Assembly (NCBI GenBank): GCA_029263115.1
Contig: JAJCYC010000080.1
Coordinates: 1-36,755 of the forward strand
From: Pseudonocardia sp.
GTDB taxonomy: Bacteria; Actinomycetota; Actinomycetes; Mycobacteriales; Pseudonocardiaceae
DNA length: 36,755 bases
Direction: 5' to 3'
In this document: one piece after another, positions 36,650 to 36,755 of the stretch
Layout of the letters: each line of letters starts with the position of its first letter
Position numbering within the stretch: position 1 is the stretch's first letter
Notes under the pieces: generated by a model
What the model was told of the DNA's origin: nothing
The model's database searches: none
What the model saw: only the letters and a program-made list of their open reading frames with translations
Made by a program: the position numbers and the translations under genes

Positions 36650-36755
36650 GTCGGCGTGTCGTCCGTTGTCGGCGCGACGGTGTAGTTCCACTCTCCATGG
36701 AAGTCGTGCCTGGTGATCGGCAGGGCGTCGACCTGCTTCTTCGTGTATCTGATGC
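36640..36755 (-). pseudogene. C-terminal end of an ISAzo13-type transposase (runs off the window)
   Basis: The last 37 codons of a transposase, stop TAA at 36642-36640. The segment 'VDALPITRHDFHGEWNYTVAP' matches the C-terminal signature I know from ISAzo13-family transposases. The remainder lies beyond the window edge. The intron RT begins within a few bases of the stop, leaving no room for a normal IS terminal inverted repeat, so the element end is probably lost. It may be intact upstream; this cannot be seen. Confidence 0.6.

Noticed and set aside
36650-36691. N-terminus of the reverse transcriptase starting at ATG 36691
   Set aside because: These codons overlap the transposase C-terminal frame and do not match RT sequence before motif A.

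Overview
The window is very GC-rich DNA with densely packed genes, many GTG starts and 4-bp ATGA/GTGA gene overlaps. It carries actinobacterial marker families: WhiB7, AdnAB, mycoredoxin, DUF2342, a DUF222-HNH relic and NudC. From memory, the order ATL protein, adnA-adnB, potassium channel, nudC, mrx1, uvrD2, whiB7, UbiB-like, E1-like, DUF2342, PDZ-Lon follows the Mycobacterium tuberculosis Rv3204 to Rv3194c neighbourhood. The source is therefore probably a free-living member of the Mycobacteriales/Pseudonocardiales or a close order. The species cannot be named from the sequence.

Region 1 (1-4279) is a nitrite-assimilation operon: the 3' part of nirB, then nirD, a HemD-like protein with a C-terminal winged helix, and a sirohydrochlorin chelatase-like protein. 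Each junction overlaps by 4 bp. The first two genes make the siroheme-dependent nitrite reductase and the last two fit siroheme supply and control.

Region 2 (4384-7984) holds two poorly characterised single-pass membrane proteins with low-complexity tails, flanking an alkyltransferase-like (ATL) DNA-lesion binder.

Region 3 (8205-16360) is the adnAB helicase-nuclease operon for double-strand-break processing, a DoxX-like membrane protein, and a decayed DUF222-HNH gene that still has a LexA-type box at its start.

Region 4 (16600-25807) contains a two-TM potassium channel with an RCK domain, an RDD protein with a [10 protein letters not shown] repeat tail, a histidine kinase/response regulator pair divergent from a DUF5666-like membrane protein, and an operon of two M16 peptidase subunits plus nudC. 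nudC carries a paired 31-bp repeat inside its coding sequence.

Region 5 (25808-29999) has a structured intergenic element, a small unknown protein, mycoredoxin divergent from uvrD2, and the whiB7 locus. The whiB7 locus shows a recognisable promoter, a leader of about 400 nt with a 60-codon upstream ORF, an intrinsic terminator (attenuator), whiB7 itself, and a small basic protein.

Region 6 (29980-35259) has, on the minus strand, a UbiB-family kinase-like protein, an E1-like/leader-binding-like protein and a DUF2342 protein, and on the plus strand a PDZ-Lon protease. An inverted pair of perfect DnaA-box 9-mers lies upstream of the E1-like gene.

Region 7 (35260-36755) is mobile-element debris: a 5'-truncated group II intron with intact domains V and VI and a truncated reverse transcriptase, fused directly to the C-terminal end of an ISAzo13-type transposase.

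I saw no tRNA, rRNA or CRISPR array. The strongest candidates for new biology are the whiB7 leader, the paired repeat inside nudC, the orphan E1/RRE-like protein, the DnaA-box pair, and the zinc-finger/membrane protein at 4384.
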